DNA of 35,238 bases from NORP309 sp964564165 (GTDB taxonomy: Bacteria; Pseudomonadota; Gammaproteobacteria; Xanthomonadales; Marinicellaceae): the NCBI GenBank assembly GCA_964564165.1, contig CAZLZZ010000009.1:1-35238 (forward strand), given 5' to 3'. Shown piece after piece: positions 25,516 through 33,983 of this stretch. A program made the translations under genes and the position numbers. The notes below the pieces were generated by a model, which searched no databases, had not been told where the DNA came from, and worked only from the letters and a program-made list of their open reading frames with translations. Numbering within the stretch: the first letter of the stretch is position 1; each line of letters opens with the position of its first letter.

Positions 25516-26726
25516 TTATCCTAAATAAATTGCAGGTAATTGATAAATATTTTCACTGAGTTTGTATATTTCATCACCATTATTAATGACTATTCCATAC
25601 TTGCAGTTGTGTTCTTTGATAAAAGTTTCAAGGGCAATGAGTTGTTTTTTTCTTGTGACTGAACCTGATTTAATTTCAATGGGTATAATACCAGAGTCTG
25701 TCTCAATAATTAAATCAATTTCTGCCTGATTGTGGGTTCTGTAATAATAACAATTTATACGTTCTGTATGATTGTTAAAATACTTTATAATCTGCTCTGT
25801 TATAAAAGATTCCCAAATGCGACCGAATTGCGGGTGGCCTTTTAAATCATTCTCGTTATTTATATGCAATAAGTAATTAATCAGCCCGGTATCACGCAAA
25901 TGTCCTTTGGGTATTTTTACAATGCGTTTTTTTACGTTTTTAAGATAGGCAGGAATTTTTCTCCACAGAAATGTACCTTCAACAATTTCTAAATATTTTT
26001 TTATGGTGGGTTGAGATACGTCTAAAGAACGAGCAAAGGTGCTGGCGTTTATCATTTCTCCACTAGAAAATGCCAGCATTTGAATAAAACGCTTGTAAGC
26101 ATCAAAATTCAATTGTGGGAATAAAGTACGTATATCACGTTCAACATAGGTTTTGATATAGTTTTCCATCCATAGACGGAATATTTTATTGTCTGGGTTT
26201 TTGCCAAATTGTTTTAAAACTGGTTCGGGATAACCGCCGTATAAGCACAATTCTAACAATTGGCTTTTTGTGGTTTTAGGTTTTAGATTGCTTAAAGTAG
26301 TTTCATCAGAAAAAGCGGCAAATAAATTATTGCTTTGTGAACCTATTAACTCACACCAGCTAAAAGGATTTAATTCAACAATAGCCACACTGCCAGCCAA
26401 AGACTCACTGATATATTTTAACAAATGTGGTGAGCTAGAACCACTGAGTAAAAATTGTCCATTTTGCGAACGATTCTCATCAATGTTCACACGGATTGCA
26501 TTAAATAAAGAGGGTGATAATTGTGCTTCATCAAAAATAATAGGTTTCGAGACTTCTTGTAATAAAAGTTGGGCATCATCGGATATGCGTCGGTAATCAC
26601 TGTCTTTCTCTAAATCGAAAAAAGCCGCTTCAGGTAACACTTGTTTGATTAAGGTAGACTTACCAACTTGGCAAGCACCCAAAACCACCACAACAGGAAA
26701 ACTTGCTAATAAATAATGAACTGAAT
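25516..26726 (-). CDS. AAA ATPase with DUF4143 domain, 5' end lost in the assembly gap
   Basis: At least 403 codons. The frame stays open from the apparent GTG start at 26691 back to the N gap (reading VHYLLASFPVVVVLGA), so the true start lies in the gap. It has Walker A GACQVGKST, Walker B IIFDEAQ and sensor-type LLSGSSSPHLL. A winged-helix-like stretch follows (STFARSLDVSQPTIKKYLEI), then a C-terminal DUF4143 region with a PD-(D/E)xK-like pattern, AEIDLIIETDSGIIPIEIKSG. AAA_14/DUF4143 proteins are common, mobile and mostly uncharacterised; nucleic-acid or toxin-antitoxin roles have been suggested. It is followed 8 bp later by the unknown 522-residue gene, so probably one operon. Confidence 0.82.
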
Positions 26727-26826
26727 NNNNNNNNNNNNNNNNNNNNNNNNNNNNNNNNNNNNNNNNNNNNNNNNNNNNNNNNNNNNNNNNNNNNNNNNNN
26801 NNNNNNNNNNNNNNNNNNNNNNNNNN
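26727..26826. other. Assembly gap of exactly 100 N
   Basis: One hundred consecutive N, a conventional filler for a scaffold gap of unknown length. It removes the 5' end of the AAA/DUF4143 gene and ends right at the stop codon of liuB. Confidence 0.98.
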
Positions 26827-28434
26827 TTACATTCTAAAAACTCCATATTTAGTTTCTATAGCAGGGGCATTGAGTCCAGCTTCTATGGCTAAGCCGAGAA
26901 CTTTACGGGTATCTATTGGATTGATAATACCATCATCCCAGAGTCTTGCGGTGGAATAATAGGGAGAGCCTTGGTCTTCGTATAGTTGTGTTATTTTGTC
27001 GTGTTCGGCTTGTTTTTCTTTCTCGTCCCAATCTATGCCGCGTTTGTCCATGCCATCTTGTTTTATGGTGGTGAGTACTGATGCGGCTTGTTCGCCACCC
27101 ATGACCGATATGCGAGCATTGGGCCACATCCACAAGAACCGTCCGCCATAAGCTCGCCCGTTCATGGCGTAGTTACCAGCTCCAAATGAACCACCAACAA
27201 CGACGGTGTATTTTGGTACGCTGGCACAAGCAACAGCGGTGACCATTTTTGCACCATTTTTAGCTATGCCATTGTGCTCGTATTCTTTGCCAACCATAAA
27301 CCCCGATATGTTTTGTAGAAACACTAAGGGTATATTGCGTTGACAACACAATTCGACAAAATGTGCACCTTTGAGAGCAGATTCAGAAAACAATATGCCG
27401 TTATTAGCAATAATACCAACAGGATTGCCGTGAATGTGGGCAAAGCCTGTGATTAAAGTTGGGCCGTATTTGGCTTTGAATTCTTGAAATTCTGAACCAT
27501 CAACAATGCGGGCAATAATTTGGCGAATATCATAAGGAATACGGGTGCTTTGTGGTACGATTCCATACAATTCTTTTTCGTTATAAAGCGGAACTTTTGT
27601 TTGTTGTTTTTTTAACCATTCGTGTGGCTTGCGGTTAAAATATTTGACTAAATTGCGAGTTATTTCTAATGCGTGTTCATCATTTTCAGCAAAGTGATCG
27701 GTGACTCCTGAAATAGATGAATGGACTTCTGCTCCACCCAAAGTTTCTGCATCCACCACTTCTCCAGTGGCAGCTTTGACTAATGGTGGGCCGCCTAAAA
27801 AGATTGTGCCTTGTTCTTTTACTATTATTGCTTCATCACACATGGCAGGAACATAAGCGCCACCTGCGGTACAAGATCCCATGACCACGGCAATTTGCGG
27901 AATGTTTCTGGCTGATAATTGTGCTTGGTTATAAAATATCCGCCCAAAATGTTCTTTGTCAGGAAAGACTTCATCTTGCAAAGGCAAAAAAGCACCGCCA
28001 GAATCAACCAAATAGATGCAAGGTAAATGGTTTTCTAAGGCTATTTCTTGAGCACGAAGATGTTTTTTAACCGTTAATGGAAAATAAGTTCCACCTTTGA
28101 CGGTTGCATCATTGGCAACAATCACCACATTTTGCCCATGTATCACACCAATACCTGTCACAACCCCCGCAGCAGGAGAGGCATTGTCGTACATGTCATT
28201 GGCTGCAAGCGCGGAGAGCTCTAGAAATGGACTGCCTTTGTCAACTAGTGTATGGATCCTATCGCGAACCAATAATTTACCGCGTGATTGGTGTCTATCT
28301 CGTGATTTTTGTGAACCACCCAATGAAATGGTGGCAGTGATTTTACGCATCTCATCAACCAAACCATGCATAAATTGATAGTTGTCATTAAATTCAACTG
28401 ATTCAGTGTTGATTGTGTTTTTTATTGTCGTCAT
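26827..28434 (-). CDS. liuB: Methylcrotonoyl-CoA carboxylase, carboxyltransferase (beta) subunit
   Basis: 535 residues, the expected length. It transfers CO2 from carboxybiotin to 3-methylcrotonoyl-CoA in leucine breakdown, with the biotin-carrying alpha subunit (LiuD, not in this window). Seen: SPAAGVVTGIGVIHG, the acyl-CoA oxyanion segment VMGSCTAGGAYVPAM, FLGGPPLVKAATGEVV, and in the C-terminal half ISGFMVGKEYEHNGIAKNG and VVVGGSFGAGNYAMNGRAYG, all characteristic of the MCC beta subunit. The stop codon is the first sequence after the assembly gap. A perfect TATAAT six bases before the ATG suggests leaderless transcription. Confidence 0.95.
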   Translation of the reverse strand: MTTIKNTINTESVEFNDNYQFMHGLVDEMRKITATISLGGSQKSRDRHQSRGKLLVRDRIHTLVDKGSPFLELSALAANDMYDNASPAAGVVTGIGVIHGQNVVIVANDATVKGGTYFPLTVKKHLRAQEIALENHLPCIYLVDSGGAFLPLQDEVFPDKEHFGRIFYNQAQLSARNIPQIAVVMGSCTAGGAYVPAMCDEAIIVKEQGTIFLGGPPLVKAATGEVVDAETLGGAEVHSSISGVTDHFAENDEHALEITRNLVKYFNRKPHEWLKKQQTKVPLYNEKELYGIVPQSTRIPYDIRQIIARIVDGSEFQEFKAKYGPTLITGFAHIHGNPVGIIANNGILFSESALKGAHFVELCCQRNIPLVFLQNISGFMVGKEYEHNGIAKNGAKMVTAVACASVPKYTVVVGGSFGAGNYAMNGRAYGGRFLWMWPNARISVMGGEQAASVLTTIKQDGMDKRGIDWDEKEKQAEHDKITQLYEDQGSPYYSTARLWDDGIINPIDTRKVLGLAIEAGLNAPAIETKYGVFRM

Positions 28435-28440
28435 TTGTGG

Positions 28441-28446
28441 ATTATA
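28441..28446 (-). promoter_or_regulatory. Putative liuB -10 box, leaderless arrangement
   Basis: On the minus strand TATAAT is followed by CCACAA and then the ATG. With standard geometry the transcript would begin at the A of the start codon. There is no Shine-Dalgarno between box and ATG, which fits. No good -35 is visible. Confidence 0.45.
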
Positions 28447-28588
28447 TCATGTGAAAAATTCAAAAGAAACAAGTAATACCTGCCTCAGTGGTCATTGCCA
28501 AGAAGGAGTATTAATGCTTGCTTAAAAGTGTTAGGCAGGTGTGATTTAGTTGTTTTACTGAAATGTTTTGCTAAAAAACAAGGGGGTT

Positions 28589-29191
28589 TTAGTCCGCAGA
28601 CACTGAGTGTTGTTCAAAAACTAGCACTATGTGGATGGGCACAGTAAAATCAATTGATTGTAATTTGGCTATATTTTTGAGGGTTGTAATGCCCTTTTTT
28701 AAAGCAAAATCACTGGCTTTGATAAGCAAAGGTTTGTGCAAGGTAATGACTTTGTTTCCATGTTTTTCCAATACCATAAACTCAGCTTGGACAATGCTAG
28801 AAACACCATGCAGATCCACATCAAATGAAACGTTATGCACGCCATTGGATAATGAATCAACAGCCAATTGTGTATGGACATCTGCTGTGGGATAAATTTC
28901 GGTTTGGAACAAATGTTTTTGCATCCTTTGGTTGCGGATGGGGATATAGGTTTCTAAAGAAGACAAGTCTATGCTGATTTTTAGGTTTCTATTGCTATCT
29001 ATACTTCCTGAAAAGTTTTTAAATTCAAACACTTCAGAGACGTTGTTATTTTTGGTTGTTATGATTGAAATGTTACTGGAGTCTTGGTTTAATTTCCAAG
29101 TATGGTTTTTGTCATGTGTTTTGTTGTTGCCACAAGCGCTTATCAATAACATTGTGAAAATGAATATTAGGTACACGGTTAATTTATTCAT
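28589..29191 (-). CDS. YceI-like lipoprotein
   Basis: 200 residues. A lipoprotein signal MNKLTVYLIFIFTMLLISAC gives a lipobox LISAC, so the mature protein should be lipid-anchored. The body reads as a YceI-type lipocalin-like barrel: TWKLNQDSSNISIITTKN, a central SIDLSSLETYIPIRNQRM, then HLFQTEIYPTADVHTQL and DVDLHGVSSIVQAEF. YceI proteins bind isoprenoid-like lipids in the periplasm; the ligand here is unknown. I chose the ATG at 29191, which overlaps the end of the CsiV-like gene by eight bases and gives the best signal peptide. The frame runs five codons further upstream. Confidence 0.8.
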   Translation of the reverse strand: MNKLTVYLIFIFTMLLISACGNNKTHDKNHTWKLNQDSSNISIITTKNNNVSEVFEFKNFSGSIDSNRNLKISIDLSSLETYIPIRNQRMQKHLFQTEIYPTADVHTQLAVDSLSNGVHNVSFDVDLHGVSSIVQAEFMVLEKHGNKVITLHKPLLIKASDFALKKGITTLKNIAKLQSIDFTVPIHIVLVFEQHSVSAD

Positions 29192-30098
29192 TGTTTGCTT
29201 CAACATCTTGTTCTTCCCCTTTGTATTTAGTAATTTTTACGATGCTCCCAAGCCAAGGAGAATCGAAGTAATGTAACTTATTGGCTTTAATTTGTCTTCT
29301 TTCTGTTAGTGAGAATACCATGTTTTTTAGTGGCATGTCATTCCCGCTATCATTATAAGTTCTAAATAAATTTAATTGGTTTCCAAAATGAATGTATCGA
29401 CCTCTGGATAAAGCAACCATACCTTTTATCGTGTAATCAGAGTAAGTAGGTTTGTTTATATTAATTTGTTCTATATCTGATGATACAACAGAGGTATTTG
29501 TAATTAGTAAAGGATCTGTTTCTAAAGGCTCTTCTAGCCTCTTATTTTCTACTAAATTACTGATCTTTACATAGATAGGGTTGTTGAATTCAGTTTCTGT
29601 CTGTCTCCAAGCTTGATGAATCAATGGAGTGATATTTGTTTGCTTTAATAATTTTTCCCAAATCGGAGTAAGTTGATAGAACTCTGAACCGTGTTTAAAC
29701 CAAGTTAAAACTTCCAGATTGTCCTTTTCATTTTCTAGTGATACCGTGAACTGAGAAGTGTTGGTTGAACTGTCTTCTGGTGGTTTTTTATCTTCATTAA
29801 CTTGTGTGTCTATCATTCTGGTGAAGTTCAAATCTTCAGGTTTCTCTTTCAACTCTAAAGCAGCTGAATCATCAAAGATAGCTTTGTTGATAAAAGTTTG
29901 CTTGTTGGGTAGGGTTTTTTGGTAAGCAAATACAATAATTTCTACATCATAGACGTCATTGGAGTCTAAGGAAACATATTCGTATAATGGTTTTTCTTCA
30001 ATGGTTGGAGTGTAGTCTGTAGCGTTAAATGAATTTACTTGGGACTTCAATGAAAAACATAGAAAAAGTAGAGTAAGTAAAATAAGTATTTTGGACAT
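29184..30098 (-). CDS. CsiV-like periplasmic protein
   Basis: 304 residues. A signal peptide (MSKILILLTLLFLCFSLKS) is followed by a low-complexity, acidic/polar protein with YDVEIIVFAYQKT near its start, the hallmark strand of the CsiV family (peptidoglycan-binding protein described in Vibrio cholerae). Further family-like traits are the central WFKHGSEFYQLTPIW and LSRGRYIHFGNQLNLF and the ending ERRQIKANKLHYFDSPWLG. The ATG at 30098 is preferred over a TTG 12 bases upstream. It overlaps the YceI-like gene by 8 bp, so the two are translationally linked envelope genes. Confidence 0.78.
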   Translation of the reverse strand: MSKILILLTLLFLCFSLKSQVNSFNATDYTPTIEEKPLYEYVSLDSNDVYDVEIIVFAYQKTLPNKQTFINKAIFDDSAALELKEKPEDLNFTRMIDTQVNEDKKPPEDSSTNTSQFTVSLENEKDNLEVLTWFKHGSEFYQLTPIWEKLLKQTNITPLIHQAWRQTETEFNNPIYVKISNLVENKRLEEPLETDPLLITNTSVVSSDIEQININKPTYSDYTIKGMVALSRGRYIHFGNQLNLFRTYNDSGNDMPLKNMVFSLTERRQIKANKLHYFDSPWLGSIVKITKYKGEEQDVEANNE

Positions 30099-30602
30099 GT
30101 TGAGAATCAAATAAAATCAGAAGTATAGCATTGTATCTAAGATTACATGTGAAATATTTTTACTAGATATGATGTTTTAACCCTTCTTCTTGTTTCTTAA
30201 CTTCTTGATACACGCTATTTTCAATTGTTAAGCAAGTTATTAGACGACAAATAACCGTAACCATTATCATATGACCCAAATTCCGATATAAAAACACGAA
30301 ATAAAATGTAATCTATATAGACGCGATAAATCGCCGCCCCTACAATAGTATTCAGTTATTGGGTTCCCACTATGTCAACATACTTTTCGCATTTAATTTC
30401 AAAACAAGCCGCAACGTTTTTCTTTTTTGCGATTTGTTTTCGGTAAGGCTGTTGTTTGAAAAGTGCTAATAATATAACTGATGGCGTTTATAGAATAGCA
30501 AGTTTCAAAAATTTTATTATATATCTCACTCAATATGAGCTAAAATCAGGTATGGTTGTGCAATCTTGCACAACTATTAAAATAAAATCAATGAGGTTTG
30601 AC
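30099..30602. other. Intergenic region between csiV-like and repeat-peptide genes
   Basis: About 500 bases between divergent genes. I see no gene with support. An open frame runs from 30456 into the repeat-peptide gene, but its first 49 codons precede the signal peptide and are probably leader. The phrase ATAGACGCGATAAATCGCCGCCCCTACA at about 30317-30344 is of a dispersed GACGCGATAAATCGCGTC type. Promoters for both genes must lie here; I could not place them. Confidence 0.6.
30317..30344. repeat. Short dispersed palindrome (GACGCGATAAATCGCCGCC type)
   Basis: GGCGATTTATCGCGTC on the minus strand; GCGAT/ATCGC form the stem. Similar 'GTAGGGGCGATTTATCGCGTC' phrases are familiar as intergenic repeats in proteobacteria. 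Only one copy is visible here, so the identification leans on memory. Confidence 0.45.
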
Positions 30603-30830
30603 ATGAAAAAAGCAATTATACTAATCATTTTTGTTCTTAGTTTTAATAATTTTGCTATTGCGGCAGATTCTGACGGTACAAATAGCACTGTACGAATATA
30701 TTGTGTAAAAGCAGATTCTGATGGTACTAACTATAAGGCAGATTCTGATGGTACTAACTATAAAGCAGATTCTGATGGTACAAATAATAAATATATTTGT
30801 AAGGAAGTTTTTATTAAAAATACATTTTGA
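30603..30830 (+). CDS. Exported 75-residue peptide with four ADSDGTN repeats
   Basis: A signal peptide MKKAIILIIFVLSFNNFAIA with an AxA cleavage site leaves a mature peptide of about 55 residues. It begins directly with the repeat ADSDGTN (21-27), then STVRIYCVK, then three copies in tandem (37-43, 46-52, 55-61) separated by YK, and ends NKYICKEVFIKNTF. The tandem units are 27 bp each and nearly identical (30711-30785). Two cysteines (34 and 66) flank the tandem array and could pair. DSDGTN matches the spacing of D-x-D-G calcium loops, but no full EF-hand is present. GAGG lies nine bases before the ATG. I recognise no family. It could be a structural or metal-binding peptide or a precursor for modification; no modifying enzyme is nearby. 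Confidence 0.7.
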   Translation: MKKAIILIIFVLSFNNFAIAADSDGTNSTVRIYCVKADSDGTNYKADSDGTNYKADSDGTNNKYICKEVFIKNTF

Positions 30831-30837
30831 GTGAACA

Positions 30838-30877
30838 GGCTGGTTTAGGTCGTTGTTAATAATTGCCTAAACTGGCC
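30838..30877 (+). terminator. Stem-loop after the repeat-peptide gene
   Basis: GGCTGGTTTAGG (30838-30849) pairs with CCTAAACTGGCC (30866-30877) over 12 positions including two G-T pairs, with a 16-base loop. It starts eight bases after the stop codon. There is no T-run after it, so it may be a factor-dependent end or an mRNA 3'-stabilising hairpin rather than a classic terminator. Confidence 0.5.
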
Positions 30878-30965
30878 GCAACTCGCATCAAAAAGCTTGA
30901 TATTGTATAACCTTAGAGTAGTTTCAATTATCTTGTTGATATATGTACGTTAAAAATGTATATTA

Positions 30966-31766
30966 ATGTGTATTAAAAACCCATTGATGTATAGCATGCA
31001 CAAATTCGACCAGAATATTTCAAATAAACCAAGCAAACCGTCCATTGTTAAACTGGCAAAGTTATCTGCTAAAATCACTCTTCGATTTGGCATTGTCTGG
31101 CGTGAATTTATTGAATATTATAAACAGTTTTTGGTCAAAGAAGCCAAGAAATTAAATCCTGATTATTCAATAGTTGAATTGTCTGGGAGAACTGGTATTG
31201 ATAGAAGGCATATTAATTATTACTTAAATGTTGATGAGCCTTGTTTCAGGCCATCAAAAATAAAATTGACATTGCAGTACATGAAATCCATGTGTGAGAA
31301 GAATAATAGCAATTGTATCCCGAAATCTGGACCTTTTCAAACATTTGAAAGTATTTGTAAGACAACTGCATCAGGTACTTTGACTCCAAAAGCAATAGCA
31401 AGCGAATTAATTCGACTTGGTAATATAAAAGAAGAAGGCAATTATTATCAGTTAGTCAACTGGAAATACACTACAGAGTCTGATGAAAATTACCTGGCAT
31501 TTTTAACCAATGAGATGGCAAGGATGACAGACACCACCATTGAAAATATAGACAATACCAATGATTCAAATAAAAAGTTCCAAAGAAATGTTTATTCGAG
31601 TCAAATATGTCCAGAAAAATTTGACCTAGTTCATCAAGAGGTTGATGATTTACTTTTTGAAACGCATGACAAAATATATCAAATTCTAACATCGCATGAA
31701 GATGATGTGCCAAGAAATACTTGTCCTACTCTTGGTGTGTCTATGTTTGTTTTTGAGTCTGACTAA
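30966..31766 (+). CDS. DUF6502-like protein, predicted helix-turn-helix regulator
   Basis: 266 residues, cytosolic, no membrane segment. The N-terminal part reads VKLAKLSAKITLRFGIVWRE, a pattern recalling DUF6502 proteins, then YSIVELSGRTGIDRRHINYYL (67-87), a helix-turn-helix-like segment. A second winged-helix-like stretch follows (TPKAIASELIRLGNIKEEGN...YQLV, about 140-170). The C-terminus is polar and without known motif. A DNA-binding regulatory role is inference. The start could be any of the ATGs at 30966, 30987 or 30996; none has a clear ribosome binding site, and I keep the first. It lies 135 bp after the repeat-peptide gene on the same strand. Confidence 0.65.
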   Translation: MCIKNPLMYSMHKFDQNISNKPSKPSIVKLAKLSAKITLRFGIVWREFIEYYKQFLVKEAKKLNPDYSIVELSGRTGIDRRHINYYLNVDEPCFRPSKIKLTLQYMKSMCEKNNSNCIPKSGPFQTFESICKTTASGTLTPKAIASELIRLGNIKEEGNYYQLVNWKYTTESDENYLAFLTNEMARMTDTTIENIDNTNDSNKKFQRNVYSSQICPEKFDLVHQEVDDLLFETHDKIYQILTSHEDDVPRNTCPTLGVSMFVFESD

Positions 31767-31884
31767 CCCAAACTTGTATAATGCAAAGATTTGCACCAAA
31801 AATTAGCGGTGTTTAGTTTACACCCTCTATTTTTTCGACATCATACAAGTTACTTACAAGCAATAATAAAAAAGGCGATTTTAA

Positions 31885-33981
31885 TTAAAAATCCTTACCT
31901 TTTTTGGCTTGTTGTTCCAACAGTTTTGCAGGCTTAAATCTAACCCCGAACTCATCGTGTAATTCATTTAATGTGGTTAATACTTTATTGATGCCTTGCG
32001 CATTCACATAACTAAATGGTCCGCCAGTAAATGGAGGGAAACCTAAGCCTAAAATTGCGGCTAGATCCCCATCTGATGCCGATGATAGTATGCCTTCTTG
32101 TAAACACAGTATGGCTTCATTAACAAATGCCAAACCAATTTGATTTTGAACTTTGGTTTTATCCAGTTCTTTTCTTTCTTGGTCACCAAAGTACTTGTAA
32201 ATGCCTTTGTTGACTGTTTTTTGGCCTTTTTTGGGGTAAATATAGAAGCCTTTTTTGGATTTTCTGCCGAATAACTTGGCTTGAAATAACTTTTCGACAC
32301 TGTCGTCTTCTTGGATGCCGCGTGCTTTAAACATGTCGCCTAAATCACCACGGGCAATATGCGCCGCAACATCTATGCCCACTTCGTCTAGCAATGATAA
32401 TGGTCCAACAGGGAAACCCCAATCTTTCATAGCGCCGTCTATAAACTCAACTGATGCGCCTTGTTTTAATACTTGAATTGCTTCGTGTGTCATGGCTGAC
32501 AAAATTCGTGTGGTGTAAAAACCTGGGCCATCCTTAACTACCACTACAGTTTTGCCCTGATCAAGCCCAACATTGATAGCAATGGCTTTTGCTCTGGCTG
32601 ATGTTTTATCTGTAACAATTAACTCTAGTAACGGCATCTTGGGCACAGGAGAAAAATAGTGCATGCCGACTACATTCTCAGGTCTCTTGGCTTTTGCTGC
32701 AATGTCAGCTACAGGCAATGATGAAGTATTTGTTGCAAAAATAGTGTTGCTGGCACAGGTGTTTTCGATGCCTGCTAGGATTTTTTGTTTCAAACCTGTG
32801 TCTTCAAATACCGCTTCAATCACCAAATCAACATCTTTCATGTCTGTTTCTTTGACGGTTGTGGTTATTTTTGCCATCAATCTGTCACGTTCGACTGCAC
32901 CCATAGCTTTGCGCCTGACCAGCTTGCTAAAATCATTCCATATAGTTTTTAGCGCATTGCCCAGGCCTTCTAATGAAATATCTTTAAGTATCACATCATA
33001 ACCTGCTTTGATAGAAACCTGGGTAATACCAGCTCCCATAAATCCAGCACCAATCATGGCAATGGTGTCTATTTGATTAGTTTTAGCTGTTGATTTTAGT
33101 TTCTTGTTGTCCTGCATGGCTAAGAATAAACCAATGAGGTTTTTACAGGCATCGGTTGAGTGCAAATAAGCAAAGCCAGCTGACTCTGCTTCAAGGCCCG
33201 CTGCTAAACCACTGTCTAAACCAATCTCAACACAATCCAATATCTTTAATGGGGCAGGGTAGTTGCCGCGAGTTTGACGACTGACTGTTTCACGGGCTTT
33301 TTTCAAAATAAAATTCTTACCCATTGAAGTATCGAGTGCTTTGTCGAGCAAGCTTTTCTTGCGTTTCTTTTTCTTAAATCCCTCTCGTGCTACTTTTATT
33401 GCAGCCTCTAACAATCCTTCTTTGTGAATCAATTCATCAACCAAGCCTATTTTTTTGGCTTTAAATGGATAGACGTTTTTGCCCGTTAACAGTATGTCCA
33501 AAGCATTGCGTAGTCCGGCCAATTTGACTGAACGCTGTGTTCCGCCGCCGCCTGGTAATAAACCCAACTTAACTTCTGGGAAGCCAAACACGGTTTTTTT
33601 GTCGGTACTGACTATTCTATAATGACAAGCCAATGCAAATTCTAAACCACCGCCCAATGTTGCGCCATTAATGGCAGCAATGACAGGTTTGGATAGATTA
33701 GACAATCGGCTTAGTAATTTATTGCCTTCTCGTGATAATTCTTCTGCTTCATCGCTGGACTTCATTGCCATAAAGGCTTTGATATCCGCGCCAGCAATCC
33801 AACAATCCTTTTTGCGGCTGTAAATAACCACGGATTTAATCTCTTTGTCGCTTTCAATGGTATCCAATAAGCCTTTAAAATCATCTAGCATATCGGCAGA
33901 AAGTACATTTACTGGCGATTTGGGTTGGTCCAAATAGATGATTGCCACGCCGTCTTGTTTTTCAATGGTAAAATATGCCAT
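31885..33981 (-). CDS. fadJ: Fatty-acid oxidation alpha subunit: enoyl-CoA hydratase / 3-hydroxyacyl-CoA dehydrogenase
   Basis: 698 residues, bifunctional. The N-terminal crotonase domain (about 1-190) has GADIKAFMAM, the oxyanion stretch GATLGGGLEFALACHYRI and the catalytic Glu in FPEVKLGLLPGGGGTQR. The NAD-binding dehydrogenase starts near 309 with MIGAGFMGAGI, then has ATNTSSLPVADIA and the catalytic GMHYFSPVPKMPLLELI. The C-terminal domain has GLGFPPFTGGPFSYVNAQG. It hydrates enoyl-CoA and oxidises the 3-hydroxyacyl-CoA in beta-oxidation. Length and pairing with a trifunctional-beta-like thiolase favour the FadJ type over FadB. AAGGAG lies inside the end of the thiolase gene, whose stop is 2 bp before this ATG. 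Confidence 0.92.
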   Translation of the reverse strand: MAYFTIEKQDGVAIIYLDQPKSPVNVLSADMLDDFKGLLDTIESDKEIKSVVIYSRKKDCWIAGADIKAFMAMKSSDEAEELSREGNKLLSRLSNLSKPVIAAINGATLGGGLEFALACHYRIVSTDKKTVFGFPEVKLGLLPGGGGTQRSVKLAGLRNALDILLTGKNVYPFKAKKIGLVDELIHKEGLLEAAIKVAREGFKKKKRKKSLLDKALDTSMGKNFILKKARETVSRQTRGNYPAPLKILDCVEIGLDSGLAAGLEAESAGFAYLHSTDACKNLIGLFLAMQDNKKLKSTAKTNQIDTIAMIGAGFMGAGITQVSIKAGYDVILKDISLEGLGNALKTIWNDFSKLVRRKAMGAVERDRLMAKITTTVKETDMKDVDLVIEAVFEDTGLKQKILAGIENTCASNTIFATNTSSLPVADIAAKAKRPENVVGMHYFSPVPKMPLLELIVTDKTSARAKAIAINVGLDQGKTVVVVKDGPGFYTTRILSAMTHEAIQVLKQGASVEFIDGAMKDWGFPVGPLSLLDEVGIDVAAHIARGDLGDMFKARGIQEDDSVEKLFQAKLFGRKSKKGFYIYPKKGQKTVNKGIYKYFGDQERKELDKTKVQNQIGLAFVNEAILCLQEGILSSASDGDLAAILGLGFPPFTGGPFSYVNAQGINKVLTTLNELHDEFGVRFKPAKLLEQQAKKGKDF

Positions 33982-33983
33982 GG

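Noticed and set aside
30456..30602. 49-codon N-terminal extension of the repeat peptide
   Set aside because: An internal ATG at 30603 has a Shine-Dalgarno and begins a perfect signal peptide; the extension would bury it.
30711..30785. Tandem repeats considered as a CRISPR array
   Set aside because: 27 bp units with no unique spacers, within a coding frame with a signal peptide.
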